Below, one piece after another: positions 1 to 8,625 of a stretch of 17,137 nt of DNA. The stretch is taken from NCBI GenBank assembly GCA_020852535.1, contig JADZAO010000080.1, positions 1 to 17,137 of the forward strand, read 5' to 3'. Within the stretch, counting starts at the first letter, position 1, and the number at the start of each line of letters is the position of its first letter. The stretch is from Paracoccaceae bacterium (GTDB taxonomy: Bacteria; Pseudomonadota; Alphaproteobacteria; Rhodobacterales; Rhodobacteraceae). The notes beneath the pieces are model-generated. The model was not told where the DNA came from, searched no databases, and was given only the letters and a program-made list of their open reading frames with translations. Made by a program: the position numbers and the translations under genes.

Positions 1-1371
1 GGTGACCCCAACCTGCCACCCGCCACCCGAGCGCTAACCGCGCTCGGCCCCGCCTATATCAAGTTTGGTCAGATTCTTTCTACCCGCCCCGATATCGTAG
101 GCGAAGAACTGGCGCAGCAACTGAAATACCTGCAAGATCGCTTGCCACCATTTTCAACCGATATCGCAAAAGCAATGGTCGCTGCCGAACTAAAAATGCC
201 GGGCGACCAAATCTTCAACGAATTCTCAGAACCTGTCGCCGCAGCATCCATCGCGCAAGTCCACCGCGCCCGCCTTGCCGAAACCGGAGAGGAGGTAGCA
301 GTCAAAATCCTGCGCCCAAATATCGAACGTGCTTTCCGCACAGATATCGACGCCTTCTATCTAATTGCCCGCACCATCGAAATCATCGCCCCTGCCTCGC
401 GTCGCCTGCGCCCGATGGATGTGGTTGCGCATTTCGAAGGGGTGGTAATGGGCGAGCTCGACCTGCGGCTAGAGTCCTCGGCTGCGGCTGAATTTGCTGC
501 CAATACTGAAAAAGACGAAGGTTTCCGCGTTCCAAAGCCCATCTGGTTTCTGTCCAGCAAAACGGTGATGACGCTAGGCTGGGCTGAAGGCTTCAGCATG
601 AATGATAATGCCGCAATCGATGCGGCAGGACTGGACCGCAAAATACTAGCTGCTCGCGTCTTGTCACTGTTTCTAAACCATGCGCTGCGCGACGGTTATT
701 TTCACGCAGATATGCATCAAGGAAATCTCAAAGTCGGAGCCGATGGCACGATCATCGCTTATGATTTTGGCATAATGGGCCGAATCGATGAATATACTCG
801 CCGCGTATATGCCGAAATCTTGATAGGCTTCATCCGCAAAGATTACCGCCGCGTGGCCGAAGTACATTTCGAAGCCGGATATGTTCCCGCCGATCGAGAC
901 ATCGACGAATTCGCCCGCGCCCTGCGCGCCGTAGGTGAGCCGGTCTTCGGCATGGATGCCAGCCGCATTTCAATGGCGCGTCTGCTCACCTATCTCTTCG
1001 ACGTGACCGAACGCTTCGGCATGCAGACACGAACCGAGCTAATCCTATTACAACGCACAATGGTAGTAGTCGAAGGCGTAGCCCGTTCACTCGATCCACA
1101 TATCAACATATGGCAAGTAGCGCGGCCCATAGTAGAAAACTATGTTGCCAAAAACATCGGCCCCGCGGCCCTACTCCGCGATCTGACCCAAACGGCCCAC
1201 ATCCTGTCACGTTTCGGATCGAAACTCCCTCGTTTAGTCGAAGCCGCTTTAATAGCACAAGCCGAACCCGCCAAAACTCTCTTTAAGGTAAGGCACAGAT
1301 CGCGCTGGTATTTGATCACCGCCGCTTTCGTGATCTTCGCAATTGGAATCGAACTAGGTCGCTTCCTTTAA
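1..1371 (+). CDS. ubiB: UbiB, ABC1/ADCK-family ubiquinone biosynthesis kinase-like protein (5' end outside window)
   Basis: UbiB is an atypical membrane-bound kinase-like ATPase needed for the hydroxylation steps of ubiquinone synthesis. The reading frame is open from base 1, so the gene starts upstream; 456 residues are visible, and an internal ATG at 142 is not the start. The family marks appear in order: KxGQ (YIKFGQ, about residues 19-24), the alanine-rich loop ASIAQVH (82-88) that replaces a normal P-loop, the ATP-binding lysine in AVKIL (102), the ExD-type motif GELD (152-154), the catalytic loop HADMHQGN (235-242) and DFG (255-257). A single hydrophobic segment near the C-terminus (after RWYL) fits membrane anchoring. 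The stop overlaps the stop of the convergent kinase gene. In related genomes ubiB commonly follows ubiE, which would lie to the left. The family call is secure. Confidence 0.95.
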   Translation, partial: GDPNLPPATRALTALGPAYIKFGQILSTRPDIVGEELAQQLKYLQDRLPPFSTDIAKAMVAAELKMPGDQIFNEFSEPVAAASIAQVHRARLAETGEEVAVKILRPNIERAFRTDIDAFYLIARTIEIIAPASRRLRPMDVVAHFEGVVMGELDLRLESSAAAEFAANTEKDEGFRVPKPIWFLSSKTVMTLGWAEGFSMNDNAAIDAAGLDRKILAARVLSLFLNHALRDGYFHADMHQGNLKVGADGTIIAYDFGIMGRIDEYTRRVYAEILIGFIRKDYRRVAEVHFEAGYVPADRDIDEFARALRAVGEPVFGMDASRISMARLLTYLFDVTERFGMQTRTELILLQRTMVVVEGVARSLDPHINIWQVARPIVENYVAKNIGPAALLRDLTQTAHILSRFGSKLPRLVEAALIAQAEPAKTLFKVRHRSRWYLITAAFVIFAIGIELGRFL

Positions 1372-2174
1372 ATTGCGAGTTCTAGCTTCAGAGCCTGCGC
1401 ATAATCCACATCGCCCCGCGCCACTTTCCACGCACAATAGGCAGCGATGCGCCAACGGTAAAGCGGTTGCATCGCACGCGCACGCGTTAATACATCGGAA
1501 TCAGGATATGCCTCCCAAAAGGCTTCAACCCAATCAGAACTGACCGGCGTCCCACTATAAAGCCATGACATGGCAGGCGAGATGAAGGTGCAGATATCTT
1601 CGACCGGATCGCCCATCGCCGGACATTGCCAATCAATCAAAACTGGCCCTGCCGCACTTTGCAACACGTTGCCAACCACGGCATCGGCATGGATAGGCGC
1701 TGGCGCGACCGGCCCTAAACATGGATCGGCGGGCGCATCAGGCATAGGGAAAATCCGCTGTGCATCAACCAAAACCGCCGCACTTCCATTTGGTGCCGCA
1801 CGAAAACTATCAGCAGCTAGACGAACTTTGTGCAGGCGATGCAGCACACGAGCCACAGGCGCAGGGTCGCTCGACCAAGCCGACCCCTCAATATAATCAT
1901 AGATCAGCCAATCAGCACCTACCGCCCGCAAACGCGGAGCAATCCCCAAAGGAGAAAAAAGAGCAAGCGCACGCGCCTCTGCCTCTACATCGTTAGGAAA
2001 CAACGGCGAAGACGCAGCGCTGTCGAATTGCTTAACGGTATAATCTCCAACCCGCCAAAGACGATTCGTCCTGCCACCTGAAAGCACGATCCAGTTCACC
2101 GTGGCAAGACGCGGATCAAGTTGCAACAAGGCAATCTGCAAAGACGCAAGCGGATCAGTCATCATATAATGCAT
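1368..2174 (-). CDS. Phosphotransferase-fold (APH/choline kinase-like) small-molecule kinase
   Basis: About 268 residues with the aminoglycoside phosphotransferase/choline kinase fold. The catalytic loop reads HADAVVGN, matching the HxDxxxxN pattern, and the metal-binding part reads VLIDW with Asp shortly after. A lysine in YTVKQF is the likely nucleotide-binding lysine, and LIYDYIEG resembles the hinge. The substrate cannot be read from sequence; the fold covers aminoglycoside, choline, homoserine and sugar kinases, and nothing here argues for drug resistance. I chose the ATG at 2172-2174 because GGAAGG lies 11 bases and GAAAG 5 bases upstream. Starts at 2204, 2165 and 2162 are possible. It stands alone on its strand and converges on ubiB, sharing the TTAA of the two stop codons. 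An extended -10 element upstream (2287-2295) could drive it. Confidence 0.8.
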   Translation of the reverse strand: MHYMMTDPLASLQIALLQLDPRLATVNWIVLSGGRTNRLWRVGDYTVKQFDSAASSPLFPNDVEAEARALALFSPLGIAPRLRAVGADWLIYDYIEGSAWSSDPAPVARVLHRLHKVRLAADSFRAAPNGSAAVLVDAQRIFPMPDAPADPCLGPVAPAPIHADAVVGNVLQSAAGPVLIDWQCPAMGDPVEDICTFISPAMSWLYSGTPVSSDWVEAFWEAYPDSDVLTRARAMQPLYRWRIAAYCAWKVARGDVDYAQALKLELAI

Positions 2175-2286
2175 AACCACTTTCGCCTTCCATACAAGAC
2201 TCAAGAAGTCCGCAAGGCCATGTCCACAAAAGCCTTAAACTCGTTCAGAAAAATAAGTATCACCACTTCAACCCAGCGCATGGATA

Positions 2287-2295
2287 ATTATAGCA
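2287..2295 (-). promoter_or_regulatory. Candidate extended -10 promoter for the phosphotransferase gene
   Basis: Read on the minus strand this is TGC followed by TATAAT, a perfect extended -10 element. The best upstream -35 candidate, TTGCTA, is at a long spacing of 19, so the extended -10 would do most of the work. Transcription would start near 2280 and give a leader of roughly 105 bases before the kinase start. This is inferred from sequence only. Confidence 0.35.
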
Positions 2296-2532
2296 TAAAT
2301 CCCGAAGGCTTTAGCAAAGCACCTCATCACCAACACGGCTTTCCAACGAAAAATATATCTACACTTGAGCAACAGATGGCTCGCCATATCTGTACCGAAT
2401 CATTGATAAGACCTGCTGCCCGGCTACATATCTTCAAAGACGACAACCTTAGCGCTTTCGATAGGGTTCATAGAGTCCTGATTTGTCATCTAGACAATTG
2501 CTTCCTCAGAAGCGTATCAAAATTCACGCGTA

Positions 2533-2554
2533 GTGCGACCTACTCTGGTCGCAC
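2533..2554. repeat. Perfect 8-bp hairpin in the tamA upstream region
   Basis: GTGCGACC and GGTCGCAC form a perfect eight-pair, GC-rich stem around the six-base loop TACTCT. No run of T follows on either strand, so it is not a standard intrinsic terminator. It could be an RNA structure, a protein-binding palindrome or a terminator of non-standard form. It is about 160 bases before the tamA start. Confidence 0.5.
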
Positions 2555-2656
2555 GGCATAACAACACTTAAGACTGTCATTCATTAAGAAAAAAATATTA
2601 CTTCCACGTGGCACAATAATCCAAGCGAAAGAACACACAGACAGAACTATGTTCCA

Positions 2657-2684
2657 TTGCGCGGATTTAGACTAGCTGTAATAA
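2657..2684 (+). promoter_or_regulatory. Weak candidate promoter for tamA-tamB
   Basis: TTGCGC (2657-2662) and TAATAA (2679-2684) are separated by 16 bases. The -10 part is preceded by TG one base off the extended position. The match is weak, but it is the best I see just before tamA and would give a leader of about 22 bases. Confidence 0.3.
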
Positions 2685-2712
2685 TTAACCTGACCGTGAC
2701 CCAGAGGTTAAA

Positions 2713-4533
2713 TTGCCGCAAGCCCTGCTTTCCGACGTGCGCCACCTAATCGGGCTTGCATCTCTTGGCGCAGCGCTTGCGGCCGGTCCTGTGACTGCCC
2801 TTGAACGACTCGAATTTACTGTAGCGCAAGACGACAAGGAACTTACCGAAACACTACGAAACGCCTCCATTCTCGTCACGTCTGAACTTGAGAACCAAAC
2901 AGATCCTCAAGACTTATTCGCAGCAGCACAAGCCGATTACGCACAACTTCTCGGTACACTCTATTCTGCAGGCCATTACTCCGCCACTATCCGCATTCTA
3001 CTTGACGGGCGCGAGGCCGCAAACATCGCCGCTCTTGATGCACCTCGCCAGATAAATGTAATCGAGATCGTCATTGACCCCGGCCCATCGTTTCGCTTTT
3101 CTCACGCCAAGATCGCACCCTTAACCGCAGGTACAGAGCTTCCGCCCGAATTTGCGACAGGCAAAATCGCCAGCAGCGTGACCATACACGAGACAACGAA
3201 AGCTGGCGTCGACGGCTGGCGCGCCCTTGGCCACGCTAAAGCTGATGTCGCAGCCCAAAACATCACCGTTGACCATAAAAGCGCCGAACTTTCAGCACGT
3301 ATTAACCTAGCGCCCGGCCCAAAACTCCGCTTCGGACCACTGGTCGTAAAGGGTCAGAAGAAGATGCGCATCGAACGCATCCGCGCCATCGCCGGATTAC
3401 CCACGGGCGAAACCTTCGATCCTAAAGAACTCGAACTTGCTGCCAACCGCCTGCGCCGCACCGGTGTATTCGAATCTGTGACACTGAAAGAAGCTGACGG
3501 CATCACTCCACCTAATTTTCTGCCAATCACCGCGACAATCGTCGAGGAAAAGAAACGCCGCTACAGTCTCGGAAGCGAAATTTCCAGTTTAGACGGCATT
3601 GATATGACTGGCTACTGGATGCACCGCAACTTACTTGACGATGCAGAACGTCTCAAAGTCTATGGCGAAATGACAAATATCGGCGCACAATCGAGCGGAA
3701 TCGACTATAAGCTTGGCGTAACACTAGATCGCCCAGCCACTTTTACGCCAGACACCACGCTAGGGATCATCTCCGAAGTCGGCCTTATTAATGATTCTGA
3801 TTACACAGAAAACTTCGCAACAGCCGGTTTAACTGCAACACAAATCTTTTCACCAAAACTCACCGCTCATACCAGCCTAACATTCAAGTATTCCAACGGC
3901 AGGGACGGCGTATCAGACTTCCAGTTCCGCAATCTTTCGATTCCGGTCGGGGTAAAATGGGACCGTCGCGACGATCAAGTTAGCGCGACAAAAGGCTACT
4001 ACATCAACCTAGAAGTAAAACCATTTCTCAGCTTCGACAACACCGACAGTGGCGTCCGTCTAACTTGGGATGCGCGAAACTATAAGGGATTCGAGAGCAA
4101 CAACTTTGTCCTAGCCGGACGCATACAAGGCGGTGCAATCTACGGCTCTCGCCTACTTGCCACTCCGCGCGATGAACTATTCTATTCCGGCGGTGGCGGC
4201 ACAGTCAGGGGTCAACCCTATCAGTCACTTGGCATCAATCTATTGGAGATTTTTGATCGCCCTTCACGTATCGGCGGCACGTTCTTCATCGGCTCACAAG
4301 TCGAAGCGCGTGTGCGCATCACCGAAAAAATGGGGGTCGTCGGCTTCTTCGACTATGGTCAAATCGCAATTAATAGCTTTTTCAACAATTTCGGGAAATC
4401 GCACTCCGGCGCAGGTCTAGGTTTACGCTACGACACGGGCATTGGCCCAATCCGGCTTGATGTCGCCAAACCGATCGGCGATAATAAGGACAAGAACGTG
4501 CAAATCTACGTCGGTCTTAGGCAGGCGTTCTGA
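2713..4533 (+). CDS. tamA: TamA, outer-membrane Omp85-family subunit of the translocation and assembly module
   Basis: TamA is an outer-membrane beta-barrel that, with TamB, helps insert proteins such as autotransporters and supports envelope lipid balance. The 606-residue length is normal. The N-terminus (hydrophobic LIGLASLGAALAAG then VTALE) looks like a signal peptide. POTRA-type domains follow to about residue 270, including FGPLVVKGQKKM and the typical NRLRRTGVFESV. The 16-strand barrel fills the rest, with SGGGGTVRGQPYQSLG matching the VRGY/F lid-loop motif of Omp85 proteins. The protein ends in phenylalanine (LRQAF), as many barrels do. The start codon is TTG with AGAGG five bases before it; a stop at about 2685 in the same frame excludes a start further upstream. 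Its TGA overlaps the tamB ATG by one base (TGATG). Confidence 0.93.
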   Translation: MPQALLSDVRHLIGLASLGAALAAGPVTALERLEFTVAQDDKELTETLRNASILVTSELENQTDPQDLFAAAQADYAQLLGTLYSAGHYSATIRILLDGREAANIAALDAPRQINVIEIVIDPGPSFRFSHAKIAPLTAGTELPPEFATGKIASSVTIHETTKAGVDGWRALGHAKADVAAQNITVDHKSAELSARINLAPGPKLRFGPLVVKGQKKMRIERIRAIAGLPTGETFDPKELELAANRLRRTGVFESVTLKEADGITPPNFLPITATIVEEKKRRYSLGSEISSLDGIDMTGYWMHRNLLDDAERLKVYGEMTNIGAQSSGIDYKLGVTLDRPATFTPDTTLGIISEVGLINDSDYTENFATAGLTATQIFSPKLTAHTSLTFKYSNGRDGVSDFQFRNLSIPVGVKWDRRDDQVSATKGYYINLEVKPFLSFDNTDSGVRLTWDARNYKGFESNNFVLAGRIQGGAIYGSRLLATPRDELFYSGGGGTVRGQPYQSLGINLLEIFDRPSRIGGTFFIGSQVEARVRITEKMGVVGFFDYGQIAINSFFNNFGKSHSGAGLGLRYDTGIGPIRLDVAKPIGDNKDKNVQIYVGLRQAF

Positions 4534-7500
4534 TGAGAAAATTCCTTCTCACCGCCGCTCTGGCTCTAATCTCTCTTTCAGCACCCGCCCAAGACAACGT
4601 GGCTGAAGCCGACAAAGGTTATCTTACAGCCATACTGGAAGAAAGTCTTTCGGACACATCACAAAAGGTCACGATCACCGGATTTGCCGGAGCCTTGTCA
4701 TCGCAAGCCAAAATCGAGTCACTAACCATCGCCGATTCCCAAGGTATCTGGATCACTCTAAACAACGTCACCCTCAACTGGAGCCGTTCAGCCCTTCTGC
4801 ATGGTATAGTCGACGTAACCGAATTGTCGGCCAATGAGATCATTCTAACACGCCCACCTATTATCGAAAACACAACTTCACCCGAAGCAAAGGGTTTCAC
4901 CCTTCCCGAACTTCCCGTTTCCATCGAAATTGGCCGGATTGCCGCCGACCGCATCACCTTGGGAGAAACCGTACTTGGCGAGGCGCTAACAGCACGACTT
5001 GAAGCGTCAATGTCGCTCAGCGGCGGCGAAGGTCACGCGGCACTCATACTTGAACGTACCGACAGCGGTCCACAGGGAAAACTAACCCTCAATACGGCCT
5101 ACTCCAACAAAACCAATCAGATAACGCTAGATCTTGTCGCAGCGGAAGCCTCTGGCGGCATTGCCGTGCGTAAACTAGGCCTTCTAGGCACGCCAGCAAC
5201 CGAACTATCAGTCAAAGGGTCTGGCACACTCGAATCCTTCGCCGCCAATCTGTCGCTACGTAGTGACGGATCCGACCGCCTTTCAGGTCGCTTCACGATC
5301 AGCGCAACCGAGAACGGAGAGCGAGAGTTCAAAACCGATATAGCTGGAAATCTCGCACCTCTTTTTCTTCCACAATATAATACTTTCTTCGGTCCCGAAA
5401 TCAGCCTGACCGCCAAAGGAAAAACCTTAAACAACGGCAGCCTAGACTTAGAAAAATTCGACCTAAACGCACAAGCTGTGCATCTTTCCGGCACAGTCCA
5501 ACTTGACTCCAAAAACCTGCCGCTACGCATAAACATCCAAGGCCAACTTGGCCTTCCCGATGGCTCTCCTGTTCTTTTGCCACTGTCAGGCGAAAATGAA
5601 ACCCGTGTACGTTCGGCAAATCTGTCAATCGGCTACAACGCTGCGATTGGCACCGAATGGCACGGACGCATCAACATCGAAGAGCTAAACAGCAAAAGGT
5701 TGCGTGTCGACCAACTAGTGCTGAACGGCACCGGCAACATAGAACGTCCCAATGGACAAAGTGCCCGCTTCGACGCAAATTTCCGCTTTGCAGGCCAAGG
5801 CATAACACCGAACGATCCAGCATTTGCCACAGCGCTTGGAACGAAGGTTTCGGGGAGTGCTAACCTACATATCGAAGAGAACGGCAATGGCCTGTTAGTC
5901 CGCCAACTTTCATTAAAAGGGTCGCACTATACTCTAAACGCCAGCGGCCTAGTTGCGGGCCTTTCCGAAGGTCTGCGCATCACGGGCGAGGGCGAAGCCA
6001 ATCTACGAGACCTATCACGGCTTTCGGCTTTAACAGACCGCCCGCTTTCTGGTACCAGCGCCCTACGTGTCAAAGGAAACGGTAGCCCGCTTAACAACGA
6101 TTTCGATATATTCGCAACTCTTGACGGGCAAAATATCTCAATTGGTCAAACACAAACCGACCACCTACTTTCCGGAACCTCACGCATCATGATGACCATA
6201 ACCCGTGATGCCAAGGGAACCTTTTTAAAAACTCTTAGTGTCAAAACAAAAACACTAGATGCCCGCGCAACAGGACACTTAACTTCAGCAGGTATCGATC
6301 TCAATTCCAACATCACCTTTTCCAATCTCACTGCCCTTAACCCTACATGGGGCGGCAACATCACAAGCGAAATAAGCCTTCAAGGCGTTCCGGCCACTGG
6401 CCATATCACTGTCAAGGCAACAGGAAACAACCTGCGTTTCGGACAAGCCAAAGCCAACAGTCTACTGACTGGAACGTCTTATTTGGACCTCGACCTGAAT
6501 CAAATTAATGGCAAGTTCATTATAAACACAGCGACAGTCACCACACCACAAATCGACGCCAACATCACAGGTACGGCAACAGCTGCCCAACGGAACCTTT
6601 CCATAAACGGTCGCCTTGCAAACCTCGGCCTATTTTTGCCCGAATTCCCTGGCGCCGTCATACTAAAAGGCAATGTCCTCGATAAAAATACAGACTATCA
6701 GGTCGATATGAGCGTACGCGGCCCCGGAAAGATCAATTCAACCATTACAGGCCGCGTAAATAGCGATTTCCAAAGTGCAAATCTTGGCATTAAAGGCACA
6801 TTACAAGCAGGCATAATCTCGCCATTCTTATCGAACCAAGTAATTTCCGGTCCTGTCAGCTTCGACCTTACGCTGGATGGACCACTTGCCCTGTCTTCTC
6901 TCAACGGTCAAGCCTCACTAAAAAACGGACGTATCGCCAATATACACCGTGCCTTTGGCTTTGAAGAGGTCTACATCAACACCCGAATTACATCGGGCCA
7001 CGCCAATATTGACGCTTCAACCAATCTTTCAACCGGTGGCCAAATCCAAACCAAAGGTCGCGTTTCGCTGACCGCACCATTCGAATCAAATCTGAACATT
7101 GCGCTGCGCAACGCCATTCTACGCGATCCCCGCCTGTACCAAACCACTGCAAGCGGCACACTTACCGTGACCGGCCCCATAGCGACGAATGGTCTTTTAG
7201 CCGGACGTATCTTGCTCAACACGACTAAAATCCGCATCCCCTCGACTGGTCTGAGCAACGCTAACCTAACAGACTTAAGTCACACCAAGGAACCCGCGGC
7301 AGTTCGTGTCACACGTGACCGCGCTGACATGCTCAGTGTCAACAAAGCCAAAGCCAAACAAAGCCGCCCTCTGCGCCTTGACTTACACATCAGCGCTCCA
7401 TCCCAAGTCTTTATCCACGGTCGCGGCCTTGATGCCGAACTGGGAGGCGAACTTACACTTGGCGGCACCACTGACGACATTCAGCCTGCCGGAGCCTTCA

Positions 7501-8063
7501 ACTTAATCCGCGGCAGACTAGACATCCTAGATCGTCGACTTGTCCTTTCAGAAGCCACCATGCTTCTCGAAGGCAATTTTGTACCAACACTCACCGCTGC
7601 CGCCTCAACCAAAAGCAATGGCATCACCAGCATCGTCCGCATCGAGGGTCCCGCCACCGGCCTTAATGTTACTTTTACATCAAACTCTGAACTGCCGGAA
7701 GAAGAGGTGCTGTCACGTTTACTGTTTGGTCGCGGACTAGAAAATCTTTCGCCCTTGCAAGCAGCCCAACTGGCCAATGCGGTGGCCACACTTGCCGGTC
7801 GCAACGGTGTAGGTATCATCGGTCGCCTACGCAAAAACTTTGGCCTCGACGATTTCGACGTACAGACCGATGCAGCAGGAGCGACCAGTCTGACGGTAGG
7901 AAAATACCTTACAAAAAATCTTTATAGCGAACTTGAGGTCGATCAAGAAGGACAAAGCCAGATCAACCTAAATCTCGACGTGTCAAAAAACCTTACCATG
8001 CGCGGTATTGCAGGCAGCGCCGGACAAACAGGAATCGGCCTATTCTGGGAACAAGATTATTAA
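4533..8063 (+). CDS. tamB: TamB, inner-membrane/periplasm-spanning partner of TamA (AsmA-like bridge protein)
   Basis: 1176 residues. TamB forms a long hydrophobic beta-groove between the inner membrane and TamA; AsmA-like proteins of this group are also implicated in phospholipid transport to the outer membrane. The N-terminus (KFLLTAALALISLSAPAQ) is a signal peptide or anchor. The middle consists of repetitive beta-rich segments with recurring LxGTxxL patterns such as LSGTSRI and LTGTSYL. The C-terminal 350 or so residues are the conserved TamB/DUF490 domain: RGRLDILDRRL, EEEVLSRLLFGRGLENLS, the LTVGKYLTKNLYSELE region, and an end in aromatic residues (FWEQDY). It starts at ATG 4533, overlapping the tamA stop by one base, so the two are translationally coupled. 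The size is slightly below that of many relatives. The call is secure. Confidence 0.94.
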   Translation: MRKFLLTAALALISLSAPAQDNVAEADKGYLTAILEESLSDTSQKVTITGFAGALSSQAKIESLTIADSQGIWITLNNVTLNWSRSALLHGIVDVTELSANEIILTRPPIIENTTSPEAKGFTLPELPVSIEIGRIAADRITLGETVLGEALTARLEASMSLSGGEGHAALILERTDSGPQGKLTLNTAYSNKTNQITLDLVAAEASGGIAVRKLGLLGTPATELSVKGSGTLESFAANLSLRSDGSDRLSGRFTISATENGEREFKTDIAGNLAPLFLPQYNTFFGPEISLTAKGKTLNNGSLDLEKFDLNAQAVHLSGTVQLDSKNLPLRINIQGQLGLPDGSPVLLPLSGENETRVRSANLSIGYNAAIGTEWHGRINIEELNSKRLRVDQLVLNGTGNIERPNGQSARFDANFRFAGQGITPNDPAFATALGTKVSGSANLHIEENGNGLLVRQLSLKGSHYTLNASGLVAGLSEGLRITGEGEANLRDLSRLSALTDRPLSGTSALRVKGNGSPLNNDFDIFATLDGQNISIGQTQTDHLLSGTSRIMMTITRDAKGTFLKTLSVKTKTLDARATGHLTSAGIDLNSNITFSNLTALNPTWGGNITSEISLQGVPATGHITVKATGNNLRFGQAKANSLLTGTSYLDLDLNQINGKFIINTATVTTPQIDANITGTATAAQRNLSINGRLANLGLFLPEFPGAVILKGNVLDKNTDYQVDMSVRGPGKINSTITGRVNSDFQSANLGIKGTLQAGIISPFLSNQVISGPVSFDLTLDGPLALSSLNGQASLKNGRIANIHRAFGFEEVYINTRITSGHANIDASTNLSTGGQIQTKGRVSLTAPFESNLNIALRNAILRDPRLYQTTASGTLTVTGPIATNGLLAGRILLNTTKIRIPSTGLSNANLTDLSHTKEPAAVRVTRDRADMLSVNKAKAKQSRPLRLDLHISAPSQVFIHGRGLDAELGGELTLGGTTDDIQPAGAFNLIRGRLDILDRRLVLSEATMLLEGNFVPTLTAAASTKSNGITSIVRIEGPATGLNVTFTSNSELPEEEVLSRLLFGRGLENLSPLQAAQLANAVATLAGRNGVGIIGRLRKNFGLDDFDVQTDAAGATSLTVGKYLTKNLYSELEVDQEGQSQINLNLDVSKNLTMRGIAGSAGQTGIGLFWEQDY

Positions 8064-8089
8064 GTCCTACGCTTGGAAAACAATTACAT

Positions 8090-8185
8090 TTAACCCACAC
8101 CGATCATGCCGCTATAAATAAAAAACTCCAAAACCGCTATCATCCCGAATAAAAACGACACGAGAAAGTCATCGAAAATCTTCAT
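8090..8185 (-). CDS. Candidate 31-residue membrane microprotein coupled to marR
   Basis: This 96-base frame begins at an ATG that overlaps the marR stop as ATGA, exactly like the two junctions upstream in the same chain, and ends 26 bases short of the tamB stop. The product starts MKIFDDFLVSFLFG and continues as a single hydrophobic segment ending SGMIGVG, so it would be a one-pass membrane peptide with an acidic N-terminus. GAGGG lies directly before the ATG, too close for a good independent ribosome site, so expression would depend on coupling. I do not recognise it. It could be a true small protein or the remaining start of a lost larger gene. Confidence 0.45.
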   Translation of the reverse strand: MKIFDDFLVSFLFGMIAVLEFFIYSGMIGVG

Positions 8186-8625
8186 CCCTCGTTTTCCAGA
8201 CGTATCCGCATCTCACGCAACACAGAGATCAGCACACGCACACGGTCGGCGCCCAAAGCTTGTACCAATTCGACAATCAGAGGGGCCACGGCTTGCACCG
8301 CCGCATACCGCGCCGCCCGTCCTGAAGGGCTAATTGCCACAAATTTGCGCCGCGCATCATCCCAGTCGGGGCGAATATGTACATGCCCCGCGCATTCTAA
8401 CCGCGCCAGCGTGTTCGTCATCGCACCCCGCGTCACATGAAAAGCCCGCGCCAACTGAGCCGGAGATCGTTCATCCCCAACCCGCGCTAGGTGGTTCAGC
8501 ACACCAAAATGCGAGAGTTCCATCCCATTGGGCAGTACCTTGGATATACGATTACGAGCAAGCTGATCCACCATAAACAACTCACCAAACAAGGCAACCG
8601 CTATATCTTCGTTACGCTCGCTCAT
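8182..8625 (-). CDS. MarR-family winged-helix transcriptional regulator
   Basis: 147 residues, a usual MarR length. The order fits the fold: an N-terminal dimerisation helix (EDIAVALFGELFMVDQLA), then the winged helix with recognition-helix region HVTRGAMTNTLARLECAGHV, and the wing RPDWDDARRKFVAISPSG. MarR proteins bind short palindromes as dimers and usually release DNA on binding a small molecule or on cysteine oxidation. There is only one cysteine (in ECAGH), and no obvious redox pair. It is the third gene of the grxC chain, its ATG overlapping the amidase stop (ATGA), so it is co-expressed with thiol/glutathione genes and may regulate them. The target is unknown. Confidence 0.88.
   Translation of the reverse strand: MSERNEDIAVALFGELFMVDQLARNRISKVLPNGMELSHFGVLNHLARVGDERSPAQLARAFHVTRGAMTNTLARLECAGHVHIRPDWDDARRKFVAISPSGRAARYAAVQAVAPLIVELVQALGADRVRVLISVLREMRIRLENEG

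Larger units (their letters stand above)
2205..2712. other. Long stretch without a convincing gene, upstream of tamA
   Basis: A + strand frame runs through most of this stretch to 2561, but it begins antisense to the kinase gene, has no ribosome site and resembles no family I know, so I do not call it. On the minus strand there is a 39-codon open frame (2268-2387, ATG start, part reading AKAFGIYAIIIHALG) followed in another frame by about 23 open codons ending at 2201, including FLNEFKAFVDMAL. These may be debris of a small membrane protein but are too short to assign. The stretch also holds the extended -10 element, the hairpin at 2533-2554 and a weak promoter before tamA. Confidence 0.5.

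Noticed and set aside
2201..2248. MscL channel N-terminus suggested by LNEFKAF
   Set aside because: Seven matching residues and a gap are not enough to name the family.
2121..2561. 146-codon + strand open frame before tamA
   Set aside because: It begins antisense to the phosphotransferase gene, has no ribosome site and its product has low-complexity, non-family-like sequence.
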